From the NCBI GenBank assembly GCA_019648995.1, contig BLXT01000621.1, forward strand, positions 62,175 to 91,804: a stretch of DNA of 29,630 nt. Reading direction: 5' to 3'. The position numbers and the translations under genes are program-made. Shown here piece after piece: positions 12,001-24,600 of the stretch. The stretch's first letter is position 1; each line of letters starts with the position of its first letter. The notes beneath the pieces were generated by a model. That model saw nothing but the letters and a program-made list of their open reading frames with translations. It did no database searches and was not told the origin of the DNA. This DNA comes from Plakobranchus ocellatus (taxonomy: Eukaryota > Mollusca > Gastropoda > Plakobranchidae).

Positions 12001-15000
12001 CTCTGCCATTTCTATTTTCAGTTTCCATTTACTGATTTCACTTGCATTATGACATCTAATAGCCTTTTTGCTACAGATTATTTCAAAACAGTTTATGCAT
12101 GACTGAATAATTATACAAGTGATTTTATCCTCAGTTTTTCTTCAGATGAGCATCAATGTCAAGAGATATTTTCTCAGAAATTTCTGCTACTAGTTTATTT
12201 CTTTAAAATCTTTTAAAAATGCGCCCTACCATCCTAGGCTAGAATTAGATTTGTTTGCATTAGCACTTCAAGTGCAAATAGGATAATAGGAATTTCTCTA
12301 ACTCTGGAATGGTGTGTGTAAAGGAGCTACAAATGAATAAAGAATTATAAAAAATTAGCACATACACATAGTGCCTGGTATTCTTGCAGGCGAAGAAGCC
12401 CTTGTATTTGTATTATTCTTCTTTGCAGTACAAAACTACATAAGAGTTTTCACTTGCCAAAAGTGGATGATCTGAACTCAATCTTTCCTTCTTGGCAAAG
12501 ACTTGTCTATTTGTGTGTACGTGTGTGTGAATCTTTCATTTATCCTTTATGTTACAAAACTACACAAGATTTTACTTACCAGTGCTAGATGATCGAATCT
12601 CTTTGATGGGAATCTCATCCACAACAATAAAAACATCCAGAGTGTTGGGGTCGGAGTTATAGGGCGAGATGAGATGTTTGTTGAAGAAAGAGCGAGCAAA
12701 ATAGTGCAGCATCTTCCATCTTCCTTCATAGTCTGCGGAATTATAGAATAATGAAATGATTTTAGATACAGATGGATTACTCCAAACGATAAACCAAAAA
12801 ATAAGGACAGAACAAACTAGCTGCCAAATCTCTTACCTTTAAAACCTAGATCAATTTCCTAGTTAAATATCTTTTTCAACAAACAAGTTATTTACATTTC
12901 TGCAAAAGTGAGAGAGGCAAAGATTTGAGAAAAATGTTCGCACCGTATCTGTATACCTATTATAACAAAAGTTCCTCAAAATGCATGAAATTGATGGAAA
13001 AAAATAATGAATAAAGTCTGGTGCAAGATTTCCCCTTGCCAAATGAACTGCAGCATCTATAGTGCTCAGAATATGACAGGTACTGTATGTGTATTGGCAG
13101 AGACAGAAACAATTTAAAGGTGTATTCATGTCTGTTACAGGCAAAAACCCAGAGGCTTTTGATGACAATTTAATTATAATGATAGGGGAGGGCTGAGAAG
13201 ATGATAAATGTGACAGTCATGTGATATCCATATCATCAATAGCACAAAACTATTCTTCACCATCTTTGGTACAGTTACTATAAAGGCAAAGGGAAAAAAA
13301 TGCTTAACTCTGATACCAATTGAAGCCCAAGTTGGTGCCTGCCAGATGTCATTAAGTTGCCAATAAAGAGCGCCCATGGTCAGACCGCGGCCATCTTTGA
13401 GAAGCCTGCTCTGGTACCGCCTGTAGTGCTCTGTTTGAGTGCGCATCGACATCGCTTGGTTGACCTTTATGAAGAAGGGGAAAATGATAAGGCCAATCTT
13501 TTTTCATATGCTTTGCACATTATGTTACATGCAGTTTACATAATTCAATATGTTTTTGAAAGTTTTGCATTATTATTCAATAATTGGTTTGATTTACAAG
13601 GAAGTGTTGGAGTTGATGAGCAAATTCAGAAAAAAATACTGCAATGTCACTGAATCAATTCATCAGGATTTAAAATGAGTGCAGGATTAATGCAGCTTTT
13701 TAAGCAACAACTAAAGAATTCATGCATGAATTGCAAAGTAAAAAGGAAAAAGTGTTCACCTAAAATGGAATTGTTAAGGCACCTGGAGAAATGCACAAGT
13801 TTCATAGTTTTGAAAAAGGGAAAATAAAAGAACTGCTTCTTGAGAAAAAAACGTTATCTTGCATAGATACTCATCACCCTCAAAAGCATCACAGAAGCGA
13901 ATATTTAAATGAAAAACATCTGAATTCCATGACATGATCTTTTTTCTAGGGATTAACAAGTTTTTAAGTTGTTGTTTTTTTTTACCAGATAGATTGAACA
14001 CATTGACAATCACAACATTTTTGTGACTTTCATTGGTCTATCTTAGATAGATTGAACACATTGACAATCACAACATTTTTGTGAATTTCATTGGTCTATC
14101 TTAGATAGATTGAATACATTGACAATCACAACATTTTTGTGACTTTCATTGGTCTATCTTAGATAGATTGAACACATTGACAATCACAACATTTTTGTGA
14201 CTTTCATCGGTCTATCTTAGATAGATAGAACACATTGACAATCACAACATTTTTGTGACTTTCATCGGTCTATCTTAATGTCAGAATGTCTCAAGTTATC
14301 ATACCCACAAACACAAACTGATTTCTTTGTCAACCACTTGCCAACACTTGTAAAAATCTAAATATTTCACGTTGGTTGGACACTTCAAATAAAACTTTTT
14401 GTACCTTAACAAGTGTTTAAATTTTCAAAATCAGGAACAAACAGCACTTGAACACTTTGCTTTATACTTCTGTTGGCATTCCTTCACCCTTATATCATTT
14501 TGTATGGACAGGTCAAATGTGAACAAAGGAGAAGGATTAACTTTAGATACCTGCGTGAGGTAAACAAACTCTGCAAAGGACAACTTTGGATCTGAAGTCT
14601 GTGAGAACTGAAGGTGAGCTTCCACCTCTGCTTTCATTTGAGAATTGCCTTTAAAAAAAAGCGAGACAAAAAGTACAAAAAAATCTGTATAACAAAAGAA
14701 CTTGCAGTGGATTCTGCATCAGTGAAACTTTAAGATTTTCTAATGCAGTCTAAAAAATTTTGACACATCAGGCTAACTCAGTTTATAGAATAGGAGTCTT
14801 TTTAAAGGACCTGCAAATTTTTCAAATAGGATATTTTTCTTTGACAGGTTTCAAAATTAAAGCAAATTCCAGTGGACTTGATCATTTCTTTATTGTCACC
14901 TAAATAATGTTTACAATTTAAAATTTCCTCATGTTTATTGATAACTGATTTTTTACTGCATTTTAATATTCACATCAGCACATTAGCATCGGCCATCTGA

Positions 15001-16946
15001 ATATCTCTTTGAGTGCTTTGCTATTTTGTTGCATTCTTATCATTTTAAGAAAAAAAAAAAATTGCTAGCAAGACAATGATTACTTGATTGGATGACTCAC
15101 TTTTACAGGTAAGAGACTTTTGCTCTGTGAAAAGAGTGACATGAATTGAGGTCTATTTTAGCATCATCAAGATAATCTCCATGGCATCAAGTTATAAGAA
15201 TGAAAGCTATGAATCGCACAGGGGCAATAAAAGATCTATGGCTCAAAAATGTTGTACCCATGGCATGATGCTGTCGGTGATCCACCATTTTAGAATCCAC
15301 ATCAAAGTCAGACGGCAAAAACACATCAGCAAGGCTCTCATTATTGCACCACGACTGGATGCCATACTCAGAGGCCATCCGCGGTATTCTGAAAACACTG
15401 GCATTCCATTGGTCAGCTGCGTAGTCGTAAGAGTGAACTGTTGAATAGAAGTGGAATGGGGGAAGAAATACACATACAAAATTTTTTATCAAAAATAATG
15501 TAAAACCTAAAAAATTGTAGAGGCTCACCTTCAACTGTAATGGTCACAACTACATTCAAAAAACATGGAGATTAGAACATATACAAAAGCAGACAGAGTA
15601 AAATTCAGAGAACCCACTTATCCCTGCTGGGCAATAGGGCTGGTCAAAAAATGGAAGGCCATTCTTGGTCAACACAGTAAAGGTTCACAGAAATAAAGCT
15701 TTACCTCTTTTGCATTCTTTGCCTTTAATGAGTGCCCTAGATTTGAAAATGTAGAAAGCCTGAATCATAATTTTTTTTTAAATTATCAATTTAACGCTTT
15801 GTTGGATTTTTTTTCAAACCTGCAAGAAGATACTACTACATTGGATATATGATAAAATGTTAGGCCCTGCAGAGTAAATTCATATTAACATCACATTTAC
15901 TTAAATTAAATTCAACACTTGTTTTTCTTCTTTTTCCTTTCTGTAGATATTTCCTCTCAATGTTAAAGAAAAAAAATGGTGTTTACAAACTCACTGTCCC
16001 CATAGAGTTCACTGCCTGGATCCTGAGCTACATAGCCCTGCCTGACACTCTCTGCACCGTCAGATGGACTGCTGCTCAGGTATTGTCTGCTAGGATCTTC
16101 TGCTTCAACTGAGTGATTCAAAAAATAAAAAACAAACAAACATTGACTTCACAAAGCCTTTACTATGTCTTCGTCACGAGATGATTTCATACCACTGTGT
16201 TGAAACAAAATGGCGGCTAATTTAGAGAATCAGTGCATTGCTAGGTTCATTCAGTTTAAAAATGTTAGAAAAGATGACAGAATGGATTTATATTTAGAGT
16301 AAAATATATCTTGAGATCAGAATGCAAACAAGTTTGAAGAAAAAAAAGGATATTTTTGTCTAGCTTTTTTCCTTCTATTTTATATATCTTTAACAAGTTT
16401 GAAAAGCTTGTAATTTTGTGTAACAATCTTGGAGTGAAAAGAACAAATATCTATCAAGTTTCCACAGTAACAGAATGTTGTTACAGGCACAATCAATACT
16501 CTAAAGTGTTTAAAATGCAAGTTGCAGCTCAAACTGGTCCCAAAACAAATGACTAACTTGTAAAATAATTAATTCAAAATTTAGCACATCAGATCTATAA
16601 GATCAACACATCTTCTTTCGTTGCCTGAGCTTTATACACCATGCTAAATCAATTAATTTTTCATCTAGGGAAATAAACTTTCAAAATAGCAAAACTTCAT
16701 TTGACCATACCTTCACTAAAGCATGATTTCTCTTAGCGGCAGGTCACAAATATAACATCTGCAGATTATACCTAACAATGCACTAACGAAACTGGTAAAA
16801 CCTGATCAGAGTGATGACGAAGATGATGATGATAATAATGATGATAATGATGACGATGATGATAATGTGATAATTAAGATGATAGTAATAATGATGAGGA
16901 ATAGGATATTGATGATTATGATGACAATGTGATGCTGACAAAGATA

Positions 16947-16990
<44 letters not shown>

Positions 16991-18576
16991 AAGAGCTATA
17001 CATATGAAAGATAGATATTCATCTCACTCTACTCACCCACAGGCTTTATAGTAGTCACATACAGCTCTATGTAGTCCTTGTAATACAGTGAGTAATTTGC
17101 TTTCACATTATACCAGTCCTGCCGCAGCCCTTTCTCATTTTCATTGTTACCGGCCCACACCAACACAGATGTGTGATGCTTAAGGCGTCTCACCTGGCAA
17201 AAAAAAGGAGAGAAAGAGATGATACAAGAGATCAAAATAATGATATGCTCCCTCTCTCTTAGCTAGTGAATGCACTAAACACTTGAATCTTGTTTAAACT
17301 TCTTAAGCGTGTAAGATCTTGGTTTTACATAAAATGCAGCAAGAGGCAGAAAAAGAATCCCAATAAATCAAATACATCAACGAATGCGCGCAAAATAAAA
17401 AATGTTTTTACTTTCCTAGCCTTTTTATTTTAACCTCACTTTTTACCAACAATGTTTTATGTTTTTCCAAAAACTAAATATTTTATGTGGGCCCTTAAGT
17501 AAACTGAATTCTTACTTTTACTACTTCTCCATTTCATAGTGGCATAAGGAAATAATCCCCCTGGCGCACAATCCTCAGCACAAATACTGACAAATATTTC
17601 AGTGTCAGTAATGAAATATAGAAAATTCATGCACAGTGCTCTTGATAAAAAAATAAATCAGTACACAGATCCTGAGGATGCAGGGGCAGGTATATTTTAG
17701 TATAAATATAAAAAAGACAAAGACCAAGTTAAACCATTTTGAATGTAATGCAAACAGGACAGTAGTACATTAAAATAATTGTGCCTTATTTTGGCGCATC
17801 AGCATATTAACAATCTCTCAGCCTCTCTCAGGATTTCTACATTTGATTTTTTCATAGTCTATTGAATTTGTACAGAATATTACCATACCTTTTTAAAAAT
17901 AAATTCTTATATTTCTTATTGAGTATTTATTTATGTTTTTTTTTTAAAAATAGGATATATTGTGGCGATCAAAACCTTTGTGACTCTTTATTGATTAATG
18001 GCCACATTTCCTTGTTTGCTGTCTGTCCTCTTCCCACAGCTTTTCTGGTAATGCATTAAACTGTTTTTCACTGATGCTTTTTTTTTTTTTAAGATTTAAA
18101 TTTTTATATTAAGGCAACAATTTGAGAAGAAAGCAGAAGCAATTTAATAATGGCAAACTCATAATATTTGTTTTCAGCAAAAAAGAGTGAATTTCATATA
18201 AACTATGCGAATCCTGCTGAAATCTCGTATGATTGCCTACACATACATAAACTATGCATATGTTCCTCCTCACCTGGTACTGAATTTCTAACGAGACAGA
18301 CTCAAGGAATTGTGGGTAGGCTGGATACAGAGCCACGCTGAACATAAAATCCTGCCACACAAGAATTCCTAGCTCATCGCAGAGGTCATACAGGTCATCT
18401 GATTCATATACCTGAGGCAGGGAGATGAAGTCAGGTTTTAGGTTTAGTACTAAAATAAGGTGCTGCAGAGAGAGATGGACAGAGAGAGAGAAACTAAAAT
18501 AGATAGGAGAGACCGGTTCTGAAAGAGGACAAGAATGAGACAGAAGTATCTCCTGATAAAGCATGATGAAGAGAGA

Positions 18577-18614
<38 letters not shown>

Positions 18615-21600
18615 TAGAGGAAGGGAGAGAGAAAGAAAAAGAGACACGGTGAGAGAAAGGAAGAGAGAGGACAGAAAGAATGATCGACAAAAGATATGAA
18701 AAATCAATCCAAAAGTCAAAGTAAATAATAGTCCAAAAAGACTTAACACAACAAAAAGCCTTTGAGGCCACTGGTTCTAAAAAAATTTAGGTTTGATTTC
18801 TTCTTTTGCGGTTGGGTCAATTAGATATTCTATGTAGTACAAATCCCCCCCCCCTCAAAAACATACACAATGTTTACTGTAACTCACCCCTCCTCCCCAC
18901 ACTCTCATTGAGTTGATGCTGACATTTGCTGCAGATGACAACAGATATGACAGATGCTCTCGCGTGATTCTCTCCTGAAAGCTGTCGGCTGGGATCCAGT
19001 TACTTCCCTTCAAAAAGATTGGGATGCCATTCACCTTGAAATAAAAGGACAGCCCTGTTGATGCAGAATCTGTCTTGCCTGGTGATGATGATGATGATTC
19101 AAAAGAAAAAAGATGTTTGGGTAGTTTGGGGTACCTATTTTACTTTCCCAGCTAAATGGACTTATATTACCCCTTTCTAATGTAGACCTAGAGTTGAGAA
19201 TGCTAATCTACAAAGGACTTCACCTTTTTCTAGAACTAGATCTACATCTGAATATACACTATTAGATTTAGATTTAAGCTTGGAGGAACTAAATTAAGAA
19301 ACTCAATAAGAATATGATGAATATCTGAAACTTAAGAATGATACTTGGAGAGAAGAGGGATGATTGAAGGCAGAATGACAGAAACAAGACTAAAAGTATA
19401 AACCATTCTTACCTTGAGAAGGCATGGACTTGTTTGTCACAGGCTCCTGAACTAGCTCGACTGTTCTAAAACCTATCCTCAATGACCTTGAACTTGACTC
19501 TCCACCTGACACAAATGTGGCGTTGAGAGTAAACAGTGGTTGATTTCCATAGCCATTGGGCCACCACAGAGGTACATTTGTAGTCTGGGCAAGACGAAAA
19601 AAAATCATGAGCCAAATAGTAGAGTGCAAAAAAGAAATATTTTAAATCAAGAAATTAATGATATGTTTTTGAAGTGTTGAGTTAGAAAAGAATACAGAGG
19701 CAATAAACTCTCTTGCACTCTTGCCAACATTTGATTCACTTTTTCTCTTAGGGTCATTCCTTTATTTGTGCTGATAGCCTGTCCACAACAAGGTGAGCTC
19801 AGATCTTTAAGCCCTGGTCAGGCAGGGTATCAGTGGTGGACTCGAGCTGAAAGATCCTTGAAGATTTAATGGCTAATCGCTCTGTAACTAACCTCTAAAA
19901 TATATTTTGAGAAAAATTCTTGATCTTATATTTTTTTTCAATCTTTAACCTTCTGAGTGAAATAGCATCAGCGAGTTCTGGTGTGTTTTCTCAGACCCCC
20001 ACACAATTGAGTTTTGGTCTACAGAGTCCAGCATGAGAGCAGGCTTGGCATGTTTGTCCATAAGGGGGAAATTAAGTTTTGCCTTCACATAGTTGATGAT
20101 TTGTTTTGATAGCTTTTACAAAACAGAGCAATTTTTATCTATCAGTTCAAAACATGGAGAGTTTTTTTTTTGGTTGGTTCGTTAGCTTTGAAAGTAGAGT
20201 ACTTATAAAGCAATATTATTTTATAAAGACAGATAAGGTCTATCCTATTGACTGCTTCAACACTGTGGGACCATCTATTATGGTCTCTCCCTTCTGTTGT
20301 AATAAGGCCACATAATCATAATCCTTTAGAATGCATGTAGGTTTGCAGTATATACAACTTTTCACGATAAAAACATATATAACAAATCCTGATGATACAT
20401 TAATTTTATATGCCGATTATTAAACATTCCCCCAAAAAATATATATTTTGTGCTCGGCAGTTAAGATGCATAATGGAACAACTTTTGAGAGTAATGCAAC
20501 ATATTGCTGATGCATTACATTACTCTCAAAAATTGTTCTATGACGTATTAAGGTCTTTCCTATGGTGCATGCATTGGCATTTCCACCATGTTATTTTACG
20601 GTAACAGATTCTTTTCAGTCCAAGGTGTTGGGGTAGCTGGTTCAAACTCAACGCTGTGACAGAAGTGTCCCTGAGGATTTCAGAGCTGTTTTGCTAGCCA
20701 CTGCACCACCCACATTCCCTCTTTGAACAGAAAATGAATGCTTATGTCTAAGTAGAGACTGATATAGCCTAGTCATATTTACAACAAAGTATCTAGTTGC
20801 TAAAGAAAACAAATTTAAAAACTACGTAGTACATCTTACCTTCGGAACAGTAATGATGAATTTTGTTCTGTTTTGATCAGGGCTGACAGATATGGTTGCA
20901 GAATAGGTCAGGTTTAATTCTTTAATGGCTGCCTGCAGTTGCCCTTTCACCCCTGACCCCTTGACCACATCAAAATCCGCCTCTACATCAATCCTCCATT
21001 GGTCATTCACTGCAGTGACAAGTGAATGGAGGTCACATACACGTGCGCACAAAGAGCAAGGAAGCATACATAAATCATTCATGAACTTAGCTTATATTGA
21101 AACCAAATGATTTATTATACATCTAGATTACTTTCTGAATTGAACTTTTATTAAATATGTTTTTGTGACAGTTGACTTAGTTCATATCAAGTAAAAATAT
21201 TCGCCATTTCAACTTTTGCAAGATATCTCAAAGAAAGAGGAACCCCATTTGATGACCCTTTTACATGGCGAAATTCTTGTATTATTTGAATTATAATGAA
21301 AATACATTCGAACAAATATATATACAAGGCATATGTGCAGTGACACCAAAATATGAAACAACAACTTAATATTAAAAATCTATGGTTGGTGCCTCTAAGA
21401 CAGATTAACCCTTTTTTTCCACAGTAGCTCCTTCCACAATATCTCTCATAAACAAACAATCTAATTTTGGGTACTACATTTGTCTACAGACCAGTGTAAA
21501 TAGTTACTATCACATTTTGAACATTTTGTGTCAGGACTGTCATCAATGTAACCAAAAAAACCTTCTTATGAATGTTTCAGCGATGAAAACTGGTTGGAGA

Positions 21601-24600
21601 TGTGTTGATATCGCACCTCAATACAGGCTTTTCAAGGAGAAGATTTTATTGAAATATATTTTCTCAATTTGCCTCTGACTCACAAAGAATGGTCCCTCAA
21701 TATGTGAAAATCTCTGGAAGCTGAAATTTTATTGCAAGACCCTTGTAGACAATTCATTGCTTTCAATAATACAGCAACAGAATTTTGTTGAATTTGAAAA
21801 AAAAACTTCAAAATACCAGTGCAGTTGTTTCACAATGATAAGGAATTTAATTTAGAAAGCAGTAAGTGTAAGAATGAGAATCCCAAGTGCTGACTAGAAA
21901 CTAGAAAAAAAAGAGAGATAAATGACACTAACATGCTGCCGACTGCAAATTTTGGCATGCATAAAACATATGACACATAATTTCTCAAATTCCATGAAGT
22001 CAATAAGCATCTACATGCCTGCCGCAAGGCCAATCAGTCAGGTTGCTTACTAGACTATAGACAACATAAATATCTTATGAAATTATTCCTAAATTTAAAA
22101 GTCTTCATATCCCTACAAGAGTTAATGAGCAAACTAAAATTAACCAAATGCAATGAAGTCTGTGTTGACATTATCTGGTTCAGTTTTAAGAGCTGAAGTC
22201 AAAACTTACCTTTCATTACAACAGCACTGAGGTCCTTCAAAATGGCAGAGTTGAAGACATCAATATAGACTGGTTTCCTGTTTTTAGTGAGAAACAAATG
22301 AGAGAACCAGTAAAAATGAATCAGAAGTTGCATTTTGAACATCTAAATGAATAATAAAGCCAGAAATTATGTTTGATAATAGCTACAGTAATTAAAACAT
22401 AATTTTACCGCAAATTTGTGCCAAGACTTAGGGATTCAACTTTTGGGGGGGAAAAAAGTGATCAAAAAGGACGAAAAAACAAACTTACAGAAAGTCTATA
22501 GTTTGCCTGTAGAAAGTTCCTAATGATGAATTTCAAATCACAATCCAAAATCAAAAGAAGTTAGAAACTACTACAGCTTTCTTTACAGGAAGCCTACAGT
22601 CTGTCTGAAGAAAGCTCTGCACATAGAAATGTTAAAGCTGTTCTACCTTTCTAGCTTTTTCTTTTTTAATTTTAATTTATTTTTATTTATTTTTATCAAA
22701 CTTTTATTTAAAGCCCTTCATATAGATTTGCCTCCCATTCTTTTCATTTAGTGCCACCAATTGCTGGCTCAACTTTCGTTTTCTTTTTGTGTGTGTGTGT
22801 GTGTGTGTGTGTCTAATTGATAAAATAGAAATGTGTAACTAAGGCATTCAAACTGACGAAATCTAGTCTAGAGTCCAGATTGAATAGGAATCAGCAAAAC
22901 TAATACAGTGAAAACCAAAATGTAATTATAGCTTGAGCTGCACAATATTTGTTGAGAAGATACATTCATAAAAATATAAAGATTTCATTCATTTTGACAT
23001 GAAGTGTCACATCAGACATGATTACAGCAAGTCCTATTTTTCTCCAATGGCTGCCATGTTTGGTGAAAGCCTACCAGATACCCTGGGTGGGGAAGGACGG
23101 TCCCCAGTCCCAGCTAAACGAGCACTGCTCCTTCCTAAGCTGGTTCACATGGCACTCGCCGCGCTGGACCGCAGGGGGACAGTTGGGTGGGATGGTGTAG
23201 CTGGAACTTTCAGCTTTGCTTTTGGCCACCAGCACAGCAGAGGTGAAGTCAACTCTCAAACTGTTGCCATTTTTCTGGAAGTCGATACAAGAAATGGTAT
23301 AGCATATCAATCATGAGTGAAACTTTGACATTTCCATGCCTGGAGATTTCCAATAAAGATTGATTGAGCTGTGAATGGTATGGTTGTTATCTCTTAAAGG
23401 GGCTTAAAAGTAAACAATAATAAATGTACAATGTATCATTCGAGGGAAGATCACTGGTAAAAATTGCCTATAGCAAGTGTCCTTAACTATAGTATAATAT
23501 ATGCATTTAGGATAAACATGCACAATACTTTCCTCTGCATACGCTGTCAAAGTTAAATCTTACCTAGAAACTAATGTAAATTATTGGATTTTTATTATTT
23601 GGTAGAAGGTTTAGTTTCGTTTTCAATTTTCCACAATGTTTTGAAAAAGTATCAGAAAATTACATTTGGTAAGTCATTCTCAAGCCAGGAAATTACAGAG
23701 CCTGCTGACAAAGAAAATTTATTTTAAATAAAAACTTAAGCAAAAAAAGGAGTAACTTGTGTTTATTTATTCACATGCACAAAAATATTAATTTGCTATT
23801 CTTGGTAAAAAAATTTGAGGAGATGACGGAGAACCTACTCTAGTTTTGCTATTTCAAGAGAAAACAATATTTTTCATAAATTATTCTTGTTTAACTCATT
23901 TGACATTTCCCCATCACTGCTTTAAGCTAAAGATTTTCATCAGCTCTATTCAGATGATAAAACAAAATATTTTCCTCAAATATAAGAATTCTGTTCATTG
24001 ACATATCTAACATTTGATTGTTCCTATCACTCACATAGGGAGGAAAAGGAGGAAAAATAAAGATTTCACCTGAAGCATTCTGGAAATATCATAATCCCAG
24101 CGAAGGAACATGTTGTTCGCTTCCCCCACTTTTTTCCCGTTGAGACTGATGGTCGCTATGGTGTCCAAACCATCAAACACCAGAGTGGCACAGCTAGCAC
24201 TCACTACATCATCAGGAACTGGTATATTTAAGAAAGAAAGAAATTGAGAAGTAAGCATTGGTAATCAATATCATACATGACAATGCATCATTAATTACAT
24301 ATGTAGCAGCCCTACAAAATGAGTCACGTTGCAGCTCTACATCAGTGAGATCAAATCAAAATATTAAAATAACAAAGCAAAAACTTCCGATGCTTTATGC
24401 ACAGAGAGTCTATCTATAGCTTGCCTATAGGAAATTGAAATTCTCCAAATAGAAAACAGAATAGTTTTCACCCCTTAAGTTAATGACTATATTCACAATA
24501 TTGATACACAAGTGAAATCACCGATCTTCCACTCTTGATCTTACTTCCTACATTTCACTTTGTCCACCTCATTCTGCTTTTCTTTTGCCTCAGTGCTTGC

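Noticed and set aside
12547..12729. 60-codon minus-strand frame over MANBA exon 15
   Set aside because: It is the wrong frame; the adjacent frame carries the conserved [13 protein letters not shown] segment and joins exons 14 and 16 in phase.
13357..13653. 98-codon plus-strand frame
   Set aside because: It is antisense to MANBA exon 14 and intron, with no family resemblance.
13987..14276. Regular repeat array as a CRISPR
   Set aside because: Units abut with no unique spacers and the context is an animal intron; it is a minisatellite.
16806..17003. Open frame rich in histidine and serine
   Set aside because: It is the translation of a (GAT)n microsatellite inside a MANBA intron.
18109..18771. 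220-codon minus-strand open frame as one gene
   Set aside because: Only 18274-18411 is coding (MANBA exon 9). The rest translates a GA-rich tract and intron, with proper splice sites marking the exon ends.
20617..20711. A tRNA gene on the minus strand
   Set aside because: A- and B-box-like motifs are present but no cloverleaf or anticodon arm can be completed; shared head with copy 1 identifies a SINE.
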